In this document: positions 34,497-46,620 of the stretch, in pieces
Layout of the letters: each line of letters starts with the position of its first letter
Numbering within the stretch: the stretch's first letter is position 1
DNA from: Auriscalpium vulgare
Lineage: Eukaryota; Basidiomycota; Agaricomycetes; Russulales; Auriscalpiaceae
DNA: 64,000 bases
Direction of reading: 5' to 3'
Assembly: GCA_019915015.1 (NCBI GenBank)
Contig: JAHBBC010000022.1
Coordinates: forward strand, 310,001 to 374,000
The notes under the pieces: generated by a model
What the model saw: the letters and a program-made list of their open reading frames with translations, nothing else
Databases searched by the model: none
What the model was told of the DNA's origin: nothing
Program-made: the position numbers and the translations under genes

Positions 34497-34929
34497 TTGC
34501 GCATCATGAATCCTCCTCTCGAAACTGCTCGGCCATGTTCAAGTCACAATGCAAGGTGGAGCGTCGCGGGCTGCCCTGGGTTGGGCGGCGCGCTGGAGCC
34601 TGAGGTGCGCCGGGGTTGGGTGCACTGGCAAGGGCGAGTTGGACACTCCAGGAATGGATGCTGGGCACACAACAACTAGTACAGAGCAGTAGATCTAGAC
34701 AGTGATAAATGTGTATAGTATGGAATAGTACACGGCGATGCGCGAGTGATGACGAACATGACAAACAGACAGACAAGACACATATATACTTCGAATGTAT
34801 GATACAACACAATGTTCCCGACGACCAAAATCCCAACGAAGTGAATGTAAGAACAGGAACCCAGCGCGTGTGGGATGAGCATCGCGCCGCCGGGCGAGGG
34901 CATCCAGGTGTGCACCTGCTTGCGGCGCT

Positions 34930-35480
34930 TCAGGCGGCGGCGCGGGTGTTGCAATGGATCACGGCGCCGGGAGAGGGTGATAGTCGAGGCGCGATGTCCC
35001 GGCGCGCGGGCGCGGGAGAGCGACAGCGGGAGAGGGCCTGCGGGCGCACGCAGAAGGGACGGCGACGCGGGCGACGGGTCTGCGAACGCGCTCCCGGGCC
35101 TGCAGCACTAAAAAAAGTCAGCAAACATCCTGGCCATGCAATGCGAAGGCGGACTCACCTGTCCTCCACCGCCGACTCTACGTCCGACTCGACGACGACG
35201 TCGTCGTTGCGCTCGCGGCGCATGGCGAAGGTCTGCTCGCGCGTGAGGCACACGAGCGCGGCGGCGTTCTCCTCGTGGAGGCGGCGCCCGGCGCCCTCAT
35301 CATCCTCCTCCTCCGCGGCGGGGACCGCGGGCACTGGTGTGGGTGTGAGCAATTGTGGGCGCGGGGACGGTGGGGAGATGAGTGCGTCGAGGTAGAGGCG
35401 GCGGAAGGGCGGGAGGATGTAGGGGACGAGGTATCGGTTGAGGGCGGTGGTGCGTGGCAGGCGGGGCAGGCGGGGCAGGC
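34930..35480 (-). CDS. Unrecognised protein, C-terminal part
   Basis: Two exons can be joined in phase 2: from about 35480 to 35159, then 35107-34930, ending CNTRAAA. The first encodes RYLVPYILPPFRRLYLDAL followed by an acidic stretch and LTREQTFAMRRERNDD; the second is Arg/Pro-rich. The 5' end is not found. It runs into GGCAGGCGG tandem repeats near 35455-35482 and then the inverted-repeat arm, which may have cut off the gene. It is convergent with the Mpe1-type gene. Confidence 0.35.
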
Positions 35481-35524
35481 GGCATTGATAAGATAAGATA
35501 GCAGTGACGAAAGCACGATGAAGG

Positions 35525-35594
35525 GGCGATGAAGGGTGTCAGAACAGCCTCGCAGGCTGTTTCTAAAAACAGCCTCGGAGCGTGCCCGCCGTGC
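35525..35594 (-). repeat. MITE-like inverted repeat, right arm
   Basis: Inverted partner of 32353-32424 with the same nested hairpins. The peptide that can be read through both arms (HGGHAP-LFLETACEAVL) is a by-product of the repeat, not evidence of a gene. Confidence 0.6.
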
Positions 35595-36081
35595 AGTCTG
35601 AGGGCACGTCCCAAATCTACGCGTTGTGTCCACCACTCGCCGGTCCGAGATGCAAAGTATTCAGAAGGCCCTCCAGGCGCTGTGCACTGCGCGTGGAACT
35701 GAGTTCCTTGTGTATACGGATCATGAATTATATGCGGTACGTTCCTCGACTAACTATTATTCGAAGCTTTCGATGGCTAACACACACGCACAGCGTGAGC
35801 ATTACGTTGACAGGATATTCTGAGCGCGATATGTGCACACACGGTGTGGTGTGGTCGGCCGTATGTTCACGTAGTCACGCAGGTATGTACGAATCACGAT
35901 GCGTCACCTCCTCGACTGAAACAAATCCTCACACAGAATTTGTAACATATAGTATGAAAGTCCTATACGTGGTAATTACTGCCACCGACGGTCCAAGAGA
36001 GAGTAAGATTGGATACGAAGAAAACGAGGGAAACTCCGACAGTAAGCGACCGAGCGAGGATGAAAATTGCTAAATGAAAAC

Positions 36082-37095
36082 TCAGTCAATTTCTTCAAAC
36101 ACCATCGGCACGAATTCAGGGATGGGCACCTGCATCATCTTCATTAATGATCGGCGAGGCAGTAAGTGCAAGTTCAAGCAACGCACCAGGTCAATCCCCG
36201 CGTTCACCTCGCGGCTCAAAATTTCATGGAACAGTTTTGTGTTTTTCGAGAGTGTCCCGTCGTCTCTTCTCATCATGCACGTCTCTTTTCTGCACGCTTC
36301 CACTTTCAATGAAGCGATCGCACTTTGATCTGGATGGAGGAGGAGAGCCCGACCCGTGGCGTCCAGGAATTGCCACAGGGCGCGCGGTGCCGACCACGAT
36401 GAATCCCCGCATAGTGGATCTATGATGCAGCACTCGTCGTGCGACGACTCGGTCTGTTCCGCGGCGTCATATATGAGGGCGGGAAGCGCGATGAAAAAGT
36501 TCCGCCGCGCAGTGACGGCAGAAGCGGCCGCCCCACACGCAAGGTAGTATTGCATGAAGGTGACCAGCGAGCTTCCCAGGCGCTTCGACGACGTCGAGGA
36601 TGTCACCTCCGACAAAGGAAACTTCAGTGCGCCGCGAGCGGCCCTCTGCGCGGTCTCGCACAAGCCGTTTGCGATGGCAATTTCAAACACGCCCAAGGGG
36701 TCATGCTCGATGTGCGCATGCAGCGCATCATGGACGGTGTCGCCAAATGCGCGGATACGATACTTTGTCGTAACAGTGACCATACGCCGCGCGTCATCTA
36801 AGGTCTTCAATGGTGGATTTACGACGGGATAGCACCATCGCAAGAGGAGATCCAGCGTGGCTGCATCCTCGGTTACGTATTCGACTGGCATCCCGTCTGT
36901 GCCGCCGGGAGTAATGCTGTTTGTGTCCTTGGGAGAGCCGAACATGTCGACGAAGACGGGTGACACGATGCAGAGGATGTGTCTGGATACCCTGAAGTTC
37001 ACGTTATCGGATGAGCGCAATATGACATCTGCGTAGGGACTGTTGGTGAAAGGCGGTGATGCGTCGCGCATCTGTGGCCGTAAGGTGATCGACAT
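36082..37095 (-). CDS. BTB/POZ-domain protein (BTB-5)
   Basis: Exons 36187-37095 and 36082-36129, 318 residues. The BTB domain is at about 20-125 (YADVILRSSDN, CIVSPVFVDMF, LDLLLRWCYP). The intron is 57 nt and free of stops, so retention would only add 19 residues. The CxxC pair is degraded (a CC and CRKETC remain), unlike BTB-1 to BTB-4. The last exon is longer than in the relatives and encodes VPIPEF followed by an acidic tail. A TATAAATA box lies about 120 nt upstream. This copy stands alone rather than in tandem. Confidence 0.85.
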   Translation of the reverse strand: MSITLRPQMRDASPPFTNSPYADVILRSSDNVNFRVSRHILCIVSPVFVDMFGSPKDTNSITPGGTDGMPVEYVTEDAATLDLLLRWCYPVVNPPLKTLDDARRMVTVTTKYRIRAFGDTVHDALHAHIEHDPLGVFEIAIANGLCETAQRAARGALKFPLSEVTSSTSSKRLGSSLVTFMQYYLACGAAASAVTARRNFFIALPALIYDAAEQTESSHDECCIIDPLCGDSSWSAPRALWQFLDATGRALLLHPDQSAIASLKVEACRKETCMMRRDDGTLSKNTKLFHEILSREVNAGIDLVRCLNLHLLPRRSLMKMMQVPIPEFVPMVFEEID

Positions 37096-37210
37096 TGTGG
37101 GGAGTATTGATGACGATATAAGGACGAAGAGGGCGAGTAGATGTTGAAGCGAGAATGCAGACGACGAGTAAAGTGCCAGTGAGAGTGAGTGTTCGCTACT
37201 CTTCAACCGG

Positions 37211-37218
37211 TATTTATA
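37211..37218 (-). promoter_or_regulatory. TATA box of BTB-5
   Basis: TATAAATA on the minus strand, about 116 nt before the chosen ATG. Confidence 0.5.
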
Positions 37219-37380
37219 GTCCCGTTCTCCAGCAAAAAGAAATGTAACAGATATACAAAATAATATGGGAGGACGTCTTCTGGACGCGAGGCATCTGCGG
37301 AATGGAGGACGTGGTCCGTGAAGGGTGTCCGTGTGCCCATAGAAATACGTCAGAATAAATGATGTGACACTACTTGCCAT

Positions 37381-38077
37381 CTGGGGAGCACTTCGCCGAC
37401 TGCTGCTCAGTTGCGCAGCGAGATCTAGCTTCGTGGGGACGTCGAGATTGCTGCGGTACTCTCCAAGCGCAGTCCAGACACCGACAATGTTTTATTGAGC
37501 ACTCACAAGGTGGTAAATAATCGCTGGGAGGATATATGGCTTCTGTTCTGAGCGCAGCACCGCAGCCTCAGGCCGATGCTGCGTACTTGCGTATCAGTGG
37601 GTGAGCCAGATCACCGGCGTGCGAAGGAGCAGAAGTAGATACAGCAACACATATAGTGGATGTTTGAGCTGGACGGGCATAAATGAACACAGTCGAACCG
37701 CACACTCACTGCGTTTTAGTAGTTTCTCTTGATGGGGTGTTCAGATGCGGAGGCCTGAGCTAGCCAGATATCTCGAGACGTGGGAACATGTCTCGTCTCA
37801 CGACGCATAGTGTAGATTTGTGCAGGTGCACTGCGCCGCGCTGGCCGCACTGCCATGTACACATGATGTGCTACTAAGTGTGATATAGCTGTGAGCATCT
37901 CATATCTCCTAAGATACAACAGCATTCGATGATATCAACTGTACACGGGGCAGGGCACACATTGCTCGAGCCGAGCTCGTCGAACATCTCCGAACACGGC
38001 TTTACTCGTGTCTTGAGATGAGACTTCGTAAGTTTTTCTTCCTTCCTGCCACGTCACCGCACAAACGATACATAGCT
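37381..38077. other. Presumed left flank of the CACTA-like element
   Basis: No gene recognised. Terminal repeats of the CACTA type should lie here if the element is complete. I could not pair any CACTA-starting sequence with one at the right side. Confidence 0.3.
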
Positions 38078-41000
38078 ATGGCGGGCCCGAAGACGAAGCG
38101 TGGATCCGTCAAGACGCCTGTGAGTACAGTTTTCGAGAGCGAGCTGCTCATATACTTACCTGGTCAAACTAGTATGATTCTCAAAAGCGTTTGGTATCTT
38201 GCCCGTGCTCACGATGCCAAGGAGGCAAGGTCCCAGCGTACCTGCGCGACCAGCATGCTAAGAAGGAGAAGCGCCGACCGCCGTCAGCTGCGAAGGCGCA
38301 GCCCTATGTGCGAGTGGAGGATACGGCCCGCTTCAAGGCGCTTCAGGCTGCGGACTTCGAGCGCTCCGAGGGCAGAGTCGATCCGGTCGAACGTGGCTCG
38401 CACGCTGCCGCCTGCCAACCATCAAAAAGCGCAACCGCCCACGACAATGCTCTGCAACTACATCCATCGACATCCATCTCTCCTGTAAGTCCTTTCGCGG
38501 TTGGAAACATCTACTGTTTACTAAGATTCTCTTACAGCCTGCAGAGAATCCATTCGAGCCACCAGCTCTGGATGGATGGTTCTCGAGGAGCGCAGATACG
38601 CCCCGGACTGCGAGCTCACCCCCGCACCGCAGCCATGCTGATGGCGACGACGTAGCCGTCTTCCCTGCGAGTGGTGAGTTTCTCATCGTGTCATTCTAGC
38701 ACACAAGAAAGCTCACAGAGTTACGAGTTTCAGACCACGACGCTCACGACGCGTCCGAGGACGAGCACGAGGATCAAACGTCGTTGATCACTCCGGGAAC
38801 CATGCCATCAATGGACGACGACTCTGAAATGCCCGATGCAGACGCCGAGGACACTGCACTTGATGGTAACAACGTCGACCGCGATGATGGTAAGCTAAGA
38901 GTCCCCACCTTGTCCGCACATTGCTAATCATATGAACCATTTCTCATTGTAGATGCTGGCAGACATAGCTCTCCCGGGCCAACAGAGCTGATATTTGACT
39001 ACCCAACACCCCCGCTGGCGTATGAGGGGCTGATTGAAGCTACGCCACACTGGTTTTGGCGCATCATCCTCCTGCTTACATCCTGGCTTCACGTACACTA
39101 TCACCTCCCACATCTCGGCTGCATCCTTCTTCTCAAGGTCTTGCGGCTCATCTTGGTGGCAATCGGTGCCCTCAAACGTGAAGATAAGGTTCCCGAGACC
39201 TTGACGACCTCCTTTCGACGTCTCGGACTCGTCGATGAATTTAATATTCATCCTGTCTGTGAAAAGTGCCACCGGGTCTTCCCATGGGACTCGTCGACTA
39301 CGGCACGATGTTCTCACTGCGACGAAGATCTTTTCAAGTCCATCAAACAGGCCCCGATCTTGAACAGCGGGCCAACGCCACCGCCGCCGATGAAACCCAA
39401 GGGTCGTAGTCAGCCAAAGCTACAGTGTCCACAGCACCCTCTGTCCAACAGTCTCGTCCGGTTTCTTTGGCACGAGGATAATGAGAAGCTATGCGACGAG
39501 TGGCGTAGCCGTGTGCGGATCCCTGGCAAGAGGACATGCATACAGGATGGTGAGCTCTGGGATACGTTGCCTGGTGCGGACGGTCAGCCGTTCTTTGACA
39601 ACACCGCCGACCGTACAAGTCGAGATGAACTGCGCATCGGCGTTACGTTGGGATTTGATGGGTGCGTGCCGTCGCCGAGCGAGTCCTTACGTGGTCGATA
39701 TTTATGTTCACATCTCAGGTTTGGGTACGAGCGTAGTCAACAATCAGGCTCGCACAGCTCCGGTGTCTTGTCCAGCGCGATTGCAAACCTCCCAACGCAC
39801 CTCAAGTACCGGCCGCGCAATCTACAGATGTACGGCCTTACCCCCGGTCCCAAAGAGTTCACTGCGGATGAGCTCCAGTATTTCATGGCCAACTACGTGA
39901 CCGACCTGTTGAAATTGTACGACAAAGGGATATTCGTCAAGACGCCACTGTATCCAGCTGGTCAGTGACCATATTCATGTGTGGATCTTGTTGCTCATAA
40001 TTTCTTGAGGTCGTCGTATACGAGTGATTCTCGTCGCGGTCTGCTGCGACCACCCAGCTATGTGCCGCGTGTGTGGCTTCGGTGATCACCGAAAGGAAGA
40101 AGGCTTCTGCTCGCGGTGCCATATCACGCATAAGGATTTGTGCACGGCAGCCGGTATGCGGATCAATGGTAATTTATGTACTCCCTGTCTTGTTTCACCT
40201 TAGCTTATCAGTTCTTCAGGCTTCCAACCACGCAGCGGACACGAGCACAAGATGAAGGCGGCTGCGTATGCGGAGCTAGATGGTGATCCAAAAGAACAGG
40301 AGGCATTCTTCAAGGAACATTCTGCGCGATATTTTGAGCTTTCCCGCCTCCCATACTTTGATCCGGTTCGAATGACGGTCTTCGACCCGATGCATAATAT
40401 CTTACTTGGTTCGTTCCATGCGGGTCGTCGAACAGAATTGAGTTTACTGATGATTACTTGGATAGGGATCGTCAAAACGCACTGGTACAATGGCTGGGTG
40501 CAGACGAAGGCCCTCCGCGAGCGGACACCTAAGGTTGCTCGGGAATTGGACCAGATACACAACTACCTGCGCGCTTTCGAAATGCCGAGCTGGGTTGCGC
40601 GACTCCCGCAGCAAGTTGGCTACCCGGCCGGCGGATCGCTTAGTGCCGATGAGTGGAAAGGCATGGCAACTGTCTTCGGCCCAATTGTTGTATGTCTGTC
40701 TCTCTGTCTACTCCGTTGCTAGCATGCTCAATGTCTTCTAGATACCATTCATTTGGGACGAGTGGTATCCCGCTGCCGTCGCTGAGAATGAACGAAAGTT
40801 TGCGGCGTGGCGCAAGCGTGACGAAGCACGCATTCGACGCATTGCATCGGGAAAAGCGAAAGACGGTGACGATACACCTGAGCCTGAGCCCCGGGAACGC
40901 ATGCTGCACGGCGATGACGATAATTTTCTCAAGCTCGGAGCTTTCTTGAAGATCATCCTCGGACGTGCTGTGTGGGATGCAGATATACCCCATGCGCGCG

Positions 41001-42267
41001 AGCTGCTTCAAGACTACCTTAACGGATTTCTTGAGGTGTGTATGCACGACAAGCAGCTATCTCTTCATCCGGCTAACCAACCTTTGATTGCCAGCGTCAC
41101 CCCAACGATATCAAGCCCAACCATCATTGGGTCACTCATATTTTTGACCAGATTCAGGACTATGGCCCGGTCTATGGCTTCTGGAACTTTCTATTTGAGC
41201 GCCTCAATAAGGTCCTGAAGAGTTATTCGACAAACAACCATGGCGGCGATGAAATCGAGGTCTCGTTCATGCGAGCCTTTATGCGGGACTCGGCTTTGCG
41301 TCAGATGGTGTGTACTTGTCCCATTAACTGCTCTATTCAAAGACTTATCATACCGCGCAGCTGAGTTCTGTCAGGTCGAGCACACTCAAACGTGACGGCA
41401 GCGGCGTCCTTAGCGTCGAGGATGAGTGTGTCGTGGACTCTATCAATTTAATCCTAGCCAGTGACAGTGATAACCGTGGCACCGTTGCTGCTCTCGCACA
41501 GGAGGTTGAAGGCACAGCAACAGAACGTATGTCATCTCTTAATCCCTGTTGTCTTCGCTGTACCTCTGATATCTCTGCCCACAAGTTAACACACGATTCT
41601 CGATGGGATCGTTTGTTCAGCGCGCTCTCTACCGTCCGGATCAACAAGGGATTCTGCAGTATTACTCGAACCAGCATCCCGACGCATTCGTGTGCGATCC
41701 AGGCAGTGCTACTGCGGCGCGCAATTCAAATTTCCTGTATTCTCGGGCGAAGTATCATGAGTACATCATTCTGGATGGGCGACGAATTACGCCGTCGTCA
41801 TCGCTGACCAGCGCACCAAACTCCATCGTCAAGGTTGATATCAATGGTGTCTGGTTTGTAGGTCAGATTCTGGCAATATTCAGCCATCGACAGCCGGGTG
41901 TGAATTCCGACTCAACCCTTGTGCGCATGGCGTGGTTTCGCCCACTGCGCGACGCGCCAACAAGTCATTGGGACCCGTAGTGAGTATTTCAATACACGCG
42001 GCTCATGCTGTATGGCTCATATTTGATGCCCGTAGCCCAGAACTTGAAGTCGACTTCTGGGAGCATGGTAACTTCCTTGGAGCGGAAGACGATGGTCCAC
42101 CCGCAGTCATACCTGTCGCGTCCATCGTCTCACAGGCCTGTCGAGTGACAATCCGCAAATTTCCCGCACGCACAGATGGTGATGAAGAAGACGACGTTCC
42201 CGATATGAGTGGTGTTCTCCTCTGGGTGACAATAGGGCTCACTCGTGTACGAGCCACGTTTTCATAA
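38078..42267 (+). mobile_element. Tnp2-type transposase gene of a CACTA-like element
   Basis: Thirteen exons: 38078-38119, 38173-38484, 38538-38673, 38734-38889, 38953-39661, 39719-39960, 40010-40168, 40220-40689, 40742-41035, 41095-41307, 41361-41526, 41586-41979 and 42036-42267. All phases agree and no stop intervenes, giving 1174 residues. Hallmarks of the basidiomycete Tnp2 family are a CEKCHRVFP zinc-like segment, RYFELSRLPYFDPVRMT, DPMHNILLG, an ELDQIHNYLRAFEMPSW block, PAGGSLSADEWK, KPNHHWVTHIFDQ and FLFERLNKVLKSY. The C-terminal part has an ILDGRRI and PELEVDFWE segment usual for these proteins. An intact frame suggests recent activity. It converges on a second gene 69 bp away. Confidence 0.85.
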
Positions 42268-42336
42268 GCATAGGAGTCTTTCTAACAAAACTTTTGGACA
42301 GGATGTCCCGGCCATTTGAGCGATACAACCCGACGT

Positions 42337-43869
42337 CTACGTGCTGCCAGTGCTCGCCACACTATCATCCTCGACACAGAATCCCTCCGGGTCTTTGCCC
42401 TTTGCGAAGACGTCCTCGCCCGGGTGTGCCGCCTTGTAAATCTTGAACCATTCGGTATCAAGCATGAACGGGTACACGGGCACAGCGGGCGGTTCCTGAT
42501 GGAGACGCCCCAGGTTGACGCGCTTTGTTGTGACGCGCCTCGCCTTCCCGTTGGCCTTGCGTTGCTCACGACGAAGCCTGTCAAGTTCGTCAATGATGTC
42601 ATTCACCTGCACATTCGAACCATTAGCCCTCCCGCCAATTACATAGGGATGGAATCAACTTACTTCTTGTGTTCTGTACGCCGGTCTGCGAACCTCCCAA
42701 ACCGGTACGCCTTCATCTTTGTCCTCTTTCGACAGACGTGCTGCAGCCGCCACTTCATCACGATGTGTCTGACGTTTCAATTCGTCGTCGGTATCCAGGC
42801 CCGACAACTCATCGGACATCCAGGCGGCTTCCTCGAGCACCGCCGCAACATCCTTCTTGTATTTGTCCTGGTAAGTGGCGAGTGCCTTCTCTCGGTCGTC
42901 TTGGAGCTGAAAAATGAAACCATTAGGTCGTACGGAACATCAATGCACAGCCATGACTGCAATGTACGTTCTTCTGACGCTGCGCACGCCGAGCCATGGC
43001 CTTCTTCATTGCTCGCTTCTTTGCGCGGACGGGGTCACTGGCAGCAACGTGCTTACGGCGCCATTCACGGAAGTAGTCCTTGCCGAACGCGACCAAGTCC
43101 TTAAGCGTGAAAGAGACATTCTTGTGCGTCAACGTGCACATAGCCTTGTCCTTGGTTGACGGTGTTAATGACAGAGTTCTTTGGTGCAAGAGGAGAACTC
43201 ACCGTCTGTTCTCGCCAGACAAGATCTGCCGCACGCTGAATGACGGCCTCATTTGCTGCGGCTGTAACATCCTGAGTGAAGTCAAATTTCAACTTCTCAG
43301 CCCTGCTGTTGGTCTCATCGTCGGATCCAGGCTCCGCGTCGCTGTCGCTGTCACCGTCTCCGCCCTTCATCATCCCATTAGGTTGGATTCCGGTGAGTGA
43401 CACGAGCTGCGTCTTCACATGCGCCTGTGGTCTCACTGAGCTTTGATGAGCAAGCTTGACAACATATGGAACTCACCCTCAACTCGGCACGGACGAAGGT
43501 CTGCTCGGACGTCAAGTTCTCCTTCGGAACACTTAGGACCCTATCCACCGGCCCGCTCTTTGACCGCGACTTCTTCGCCCGCTTACGAGGCGTCACACCG
43601 TCGCCGTCGACATTGCCGTCGCTGTCCTGGGCATCGTCGGAGCGTGTCCTCTTCAACTGGGCGAGCTCGGCCTCGACGACCGCAAGGCGTTGCGAAAGAG
43701 TATGAACATCTGCGGCGAGGGCAAGGTTCGGCTGGATCATAGCCTCGTTGGACATCGCGGGCAGTTGGAAATGGTTCAGCAGAGCTGCGAGAGCATTCGG
43801 AGGCCATTCAGAGAGCGCAGGGATGCCTGGAGGGAAGGGGGTGCCCTGGGGGCCGAAATTGGAGGACAT
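42337..43869 (-). CDS. Accessory protein of the CACTA-like element (unrecognised family)
   Basis: Five exons: 43477-43869, 43203-43424, 42968-43150, 42664-42906 and 42337-42606, all in phase, 436 residues. The N-terminal region has a predicted coiled coil (LSQRLAVVEAELAQLKR, near 60-75), then a basic patch resembling a nuclear signal (PRKRAKKSRSK), an acidic stretch, and an Arg/Lys-rich segment (RAKKRAMKKAMARR). Tail-to-tail placement 69 bp from the Tnp2 gene, and equally intact frames, suggest it is the element's second gene, perhaps a DNA-binding helper like plant TnpA. That role is inferred from position only. Confidence 0.6.
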
Positions 43870-44830
43870 CGAGTGGGTATGTGGTCAATGTAGCTCGGCG
43901 ACGTTGTCAGGGGATGGTAACACGTTGCGTGTGGGGTGTTTTCCCGGCCTCAGACGGATTTAAATACTACAGCTCGGGCTTGTCGCCGATGATTCAGTGG
44001 CATGGTATGGTACTAGTGCTAGTGCTAGTGCTAGTCATAGTGCCACCGGTAAATATATTGTCCTGTCCGTGCCTTGGATGAGATGAGACAATACAACCTG
44101 TGCGAGCCAACAGAGATGTTCGAGGATCATAGGCCAGGTTGTATACCACGAGGGTGTGTAGTCCTGTGCAGATGATATAGTGCGGCATTGGGCCAGCTTT
44201 CCCAGCAGCCCTACACACACCTGTTATGTACCTGACCAGGTAATCTAGTCGGGGCTCGGTTGAGCCTCGGATAACCTCGATATTCAGGGCTCTACACAGC
44301 ATGTAACTTTATGGAGTATCGACAGTTCGGACAGCTTCGAATATTTATATATTCCGACGCATCGCCCGAGGTACGACGCGGACTGATCCCACAACGTTCG
44401 TACGCCTTTGTCAGCTGCACTCTCCACAGGTCACCGACCCCTCGTCATCCGGACCTAAAACGCGGTGACTCTGGCCGCCGACTGCGGCGGCATGGTCGCC
44501 GCAGGCATTTGCCGAATGGTTTCGATCGGAGCACGAACGCTGGTGTCCGGCCCGCGCGCTGTCCACGTCATCCTCCACCTCTTTCATCTCGACGCGTATA
44601 ACAGCTTATCTGCGACGCCTAGTTCTGGAACGTGCGGTTTCGAACTCAAGGTCCAGGATATGACTGCTACCAAGCTGCTGTTGGCGCTGGCTACTGGCGA
44701 GGCACGGAGTTTGACAAGGTATACCGAGTATACATGGGCAGCACCACCAGCGGCGGGGCTGGCTCCGGGTCGCGACTCAGGAAGAGGGAATAAGGTGCGT
44801 TGCTGATGTGACTCACCCATTCTTTCTAAA
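43870..44830. other. Presumed right flank of the CACTA-like element
   Basis: It contains a CTAGTG tandem repeat at about 44012-44035 (TAGTG is the complement of CACTA, so it could be subterminal). Beyond it are only short frames. No clear terminal repeat was matched to the left side. Confidence 0.3.
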
Positions 44831-45290
44831 TTGATGCATCTCTGCAGTATGTACCTGCGCTATGCGAAGGAGGTCGACGCCCGACATATCGCTCTCCCAT
44901 GGGTACGTGCGTCGAGTCAACGGTCGTGTAGTGACCGTTTGCAACCCTGTATTTGATGCCGCATGCATCTGAATATCCGGCAGTCCTTTTACTCATACGG
45001 TGCTGCATGTCCCTATCGCGGACCGCGCCGAGATTTTGCTGGAATGATACTATGGCGTTTACACCGTTCTTGTGAGGCCACATATCGCTGCAAATTCATT
45101 CTCATTTTTGTGTTCACATTAAGACGACACCCCCGAAGACGACGACGCTGTCGGAGCTCGCGATAGAAGTCCCAATGTCATGGCACACTGCGGAAAAAGG
45201 TCAGTTCATCCATTCTTACCCATAACGGAGAGCTCACCTGAATGGTCTATCGAAGCCGTCAAAAGGCGACATGCAGCGTGCTCAACTTCG
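44830..45290 (+). pseudogene. Relic of the KMKMN locus (blocks Y and A, copy d)
   Basis: The part at 44840-45170 matches 50820-51120: both read RPHIAAN-F in a + strand frame that here carries a stop. The part at 45180-45290 matches the exon 2/intron boundary of the KMKMN gene at 51203-52340, including the motif CTCACCTGAATGGTCT and GCCGTCAAAAGGCGACATG. The relic lies 320 bp before BTB-6, linking the two families physically. Confidence 0.5.
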
Positions 45291-45609
45291 TCGCATATCA
45301 ATGCGTGGCCACAGCTGCTGCGCTACAGTGTGACCGGTCTGGATTTGCCGATTGCCAAGCCGTCTTCTAGATATTGTAAGCCTTCGACACGCCCATCAAA
45401 GGGCACTCCGATTCTTTTTACTGAAATCTATTACGTTCCGCAGCAGCCTCGCGTCACAGTCGTGTGATGGCGCTGCGACAATATATACGGGTTCAAGGAC
45501 ATCTAGCTAACCTTCATACCTTGCCCTCGTTTTCCCGCCCACCTTTGCAGTCGCCTTATCATCTACTCTCCCTCATCGTATCCCTCGCCACGAGACGTCT
45601 CCCACTCCA

Positions 45610-46620
45610 ATGTCCGACACTCTATCGCCAGGAACTCCTGAACCGGAGCTCCGCGAGCGCACGGCGCGAGACGCCCCACCGCCCTTCGACCACGCACACG
45701 CCGACCTCGTCCTACGATCCTCCGACGGCATGCGCTTCCGCGTGTTCAAGCCCATTCTCTCCCTCGCATCCCCGGTCTTCTCCGACATGCTCGACCTCGG
45801 CGCGCCTCTCGACGGCACCCCGGCCGCCTCGGACGAGAAGTGTGGCGAGCTGCCCATGGTGACGCTCTCCGAGGACGCGCGCACGCTGGACCTCCTCCTG
45901 CGGTGGTGCTACCCCGTGAAGGCGCAGAAGCTGTCCGCGCTCGAGGACGTGCGACGCTTGGTAGCAGTCGCGCAGAAGTACGGCATAGAGGCATTCGACG
46001 ACGTCCTTGACGACGCGCTCCAAGCCCACTTCAAAAGCGACCCAGTCGGTGTCTTCGCGATCGCAGTCGCCTATAATCTCGAAGAGATAGCGAAGACGGC
46101 TGCGCGCAGTGCGCTGCGGATTCCCCTGCGGAGGATCGTATCGTCGCGGTACGCGGGCCTCGCGGGTGGCGCGCTGAATGTGCTCGTCGAGTACCACCTT
46201 GAGTGTGGGGAGGCAGCATCGGCTGTCGCTTCAAGGAGGGACTATTTCACAGCGGTGGATAACCTTATCGGGCTGCATTCCCCTCCGTGCAGTTCTTGCT
46301 GCTGCCTTGACGTCGGTATACCGGTGGATGACAATTCGTGGTACGCGCCACGTTTGCTGTGGAGGTACCTCGACACGGCGGGGCGCAATCTTCTCCTTCG
46401 CCCGCACGAGGAGACCATACGCTCGAAGTGCCCGATATCGGCATGCAGTGGGTGCACTAGATATAGTGTTCAGCGGGCGGAGGGTGTGAAGCAATTTGAG
46501 CACAGGTTCGTCCGCGAAGTCAATGCCGCGATTACCCAGGTATGTTGTTTTTCCCGTCCGATTATCCACGGTGCTGATTGAATGCACGTCATGCAGGTGC
46601 CGGTGCCTAGCTTTGTATGA
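45610..46620 (+). CDS. BTB/POZ-domain protein (BTB-6)
   Basis: Exons 45610-46539 and 46597-46620, 317 residues. The BTB domain lies at about 25-130 (HADLVLRSSDG, SLASPVFSDML, LDLLLRWCYP). The C-terminal half has CSSC, a SWYAPRLLWRYLD block and CSGC. The last exon encodes VPVPSFV. Codon use is more GC-rich than in BTB-1 or BTB-5. It is tandem with the broken BTB-7. Confidence 0.85.

Noticed and set aside
32327..35614. Peptide HGGHAP-LFLETACEAVL read in two places as if a protein family
   Set aside because: It is the translation of the inverted-repeat arms, which contain hairpins; treated as repeat.
37381..44830. CACTA/TAGTG words near the Tnp2 element as terminal repeats
   Set aside because: Several occur (for example at about 37369 and in the CTAGTG repeat near 44012), but no left-right pair extends beyond five or six bases.
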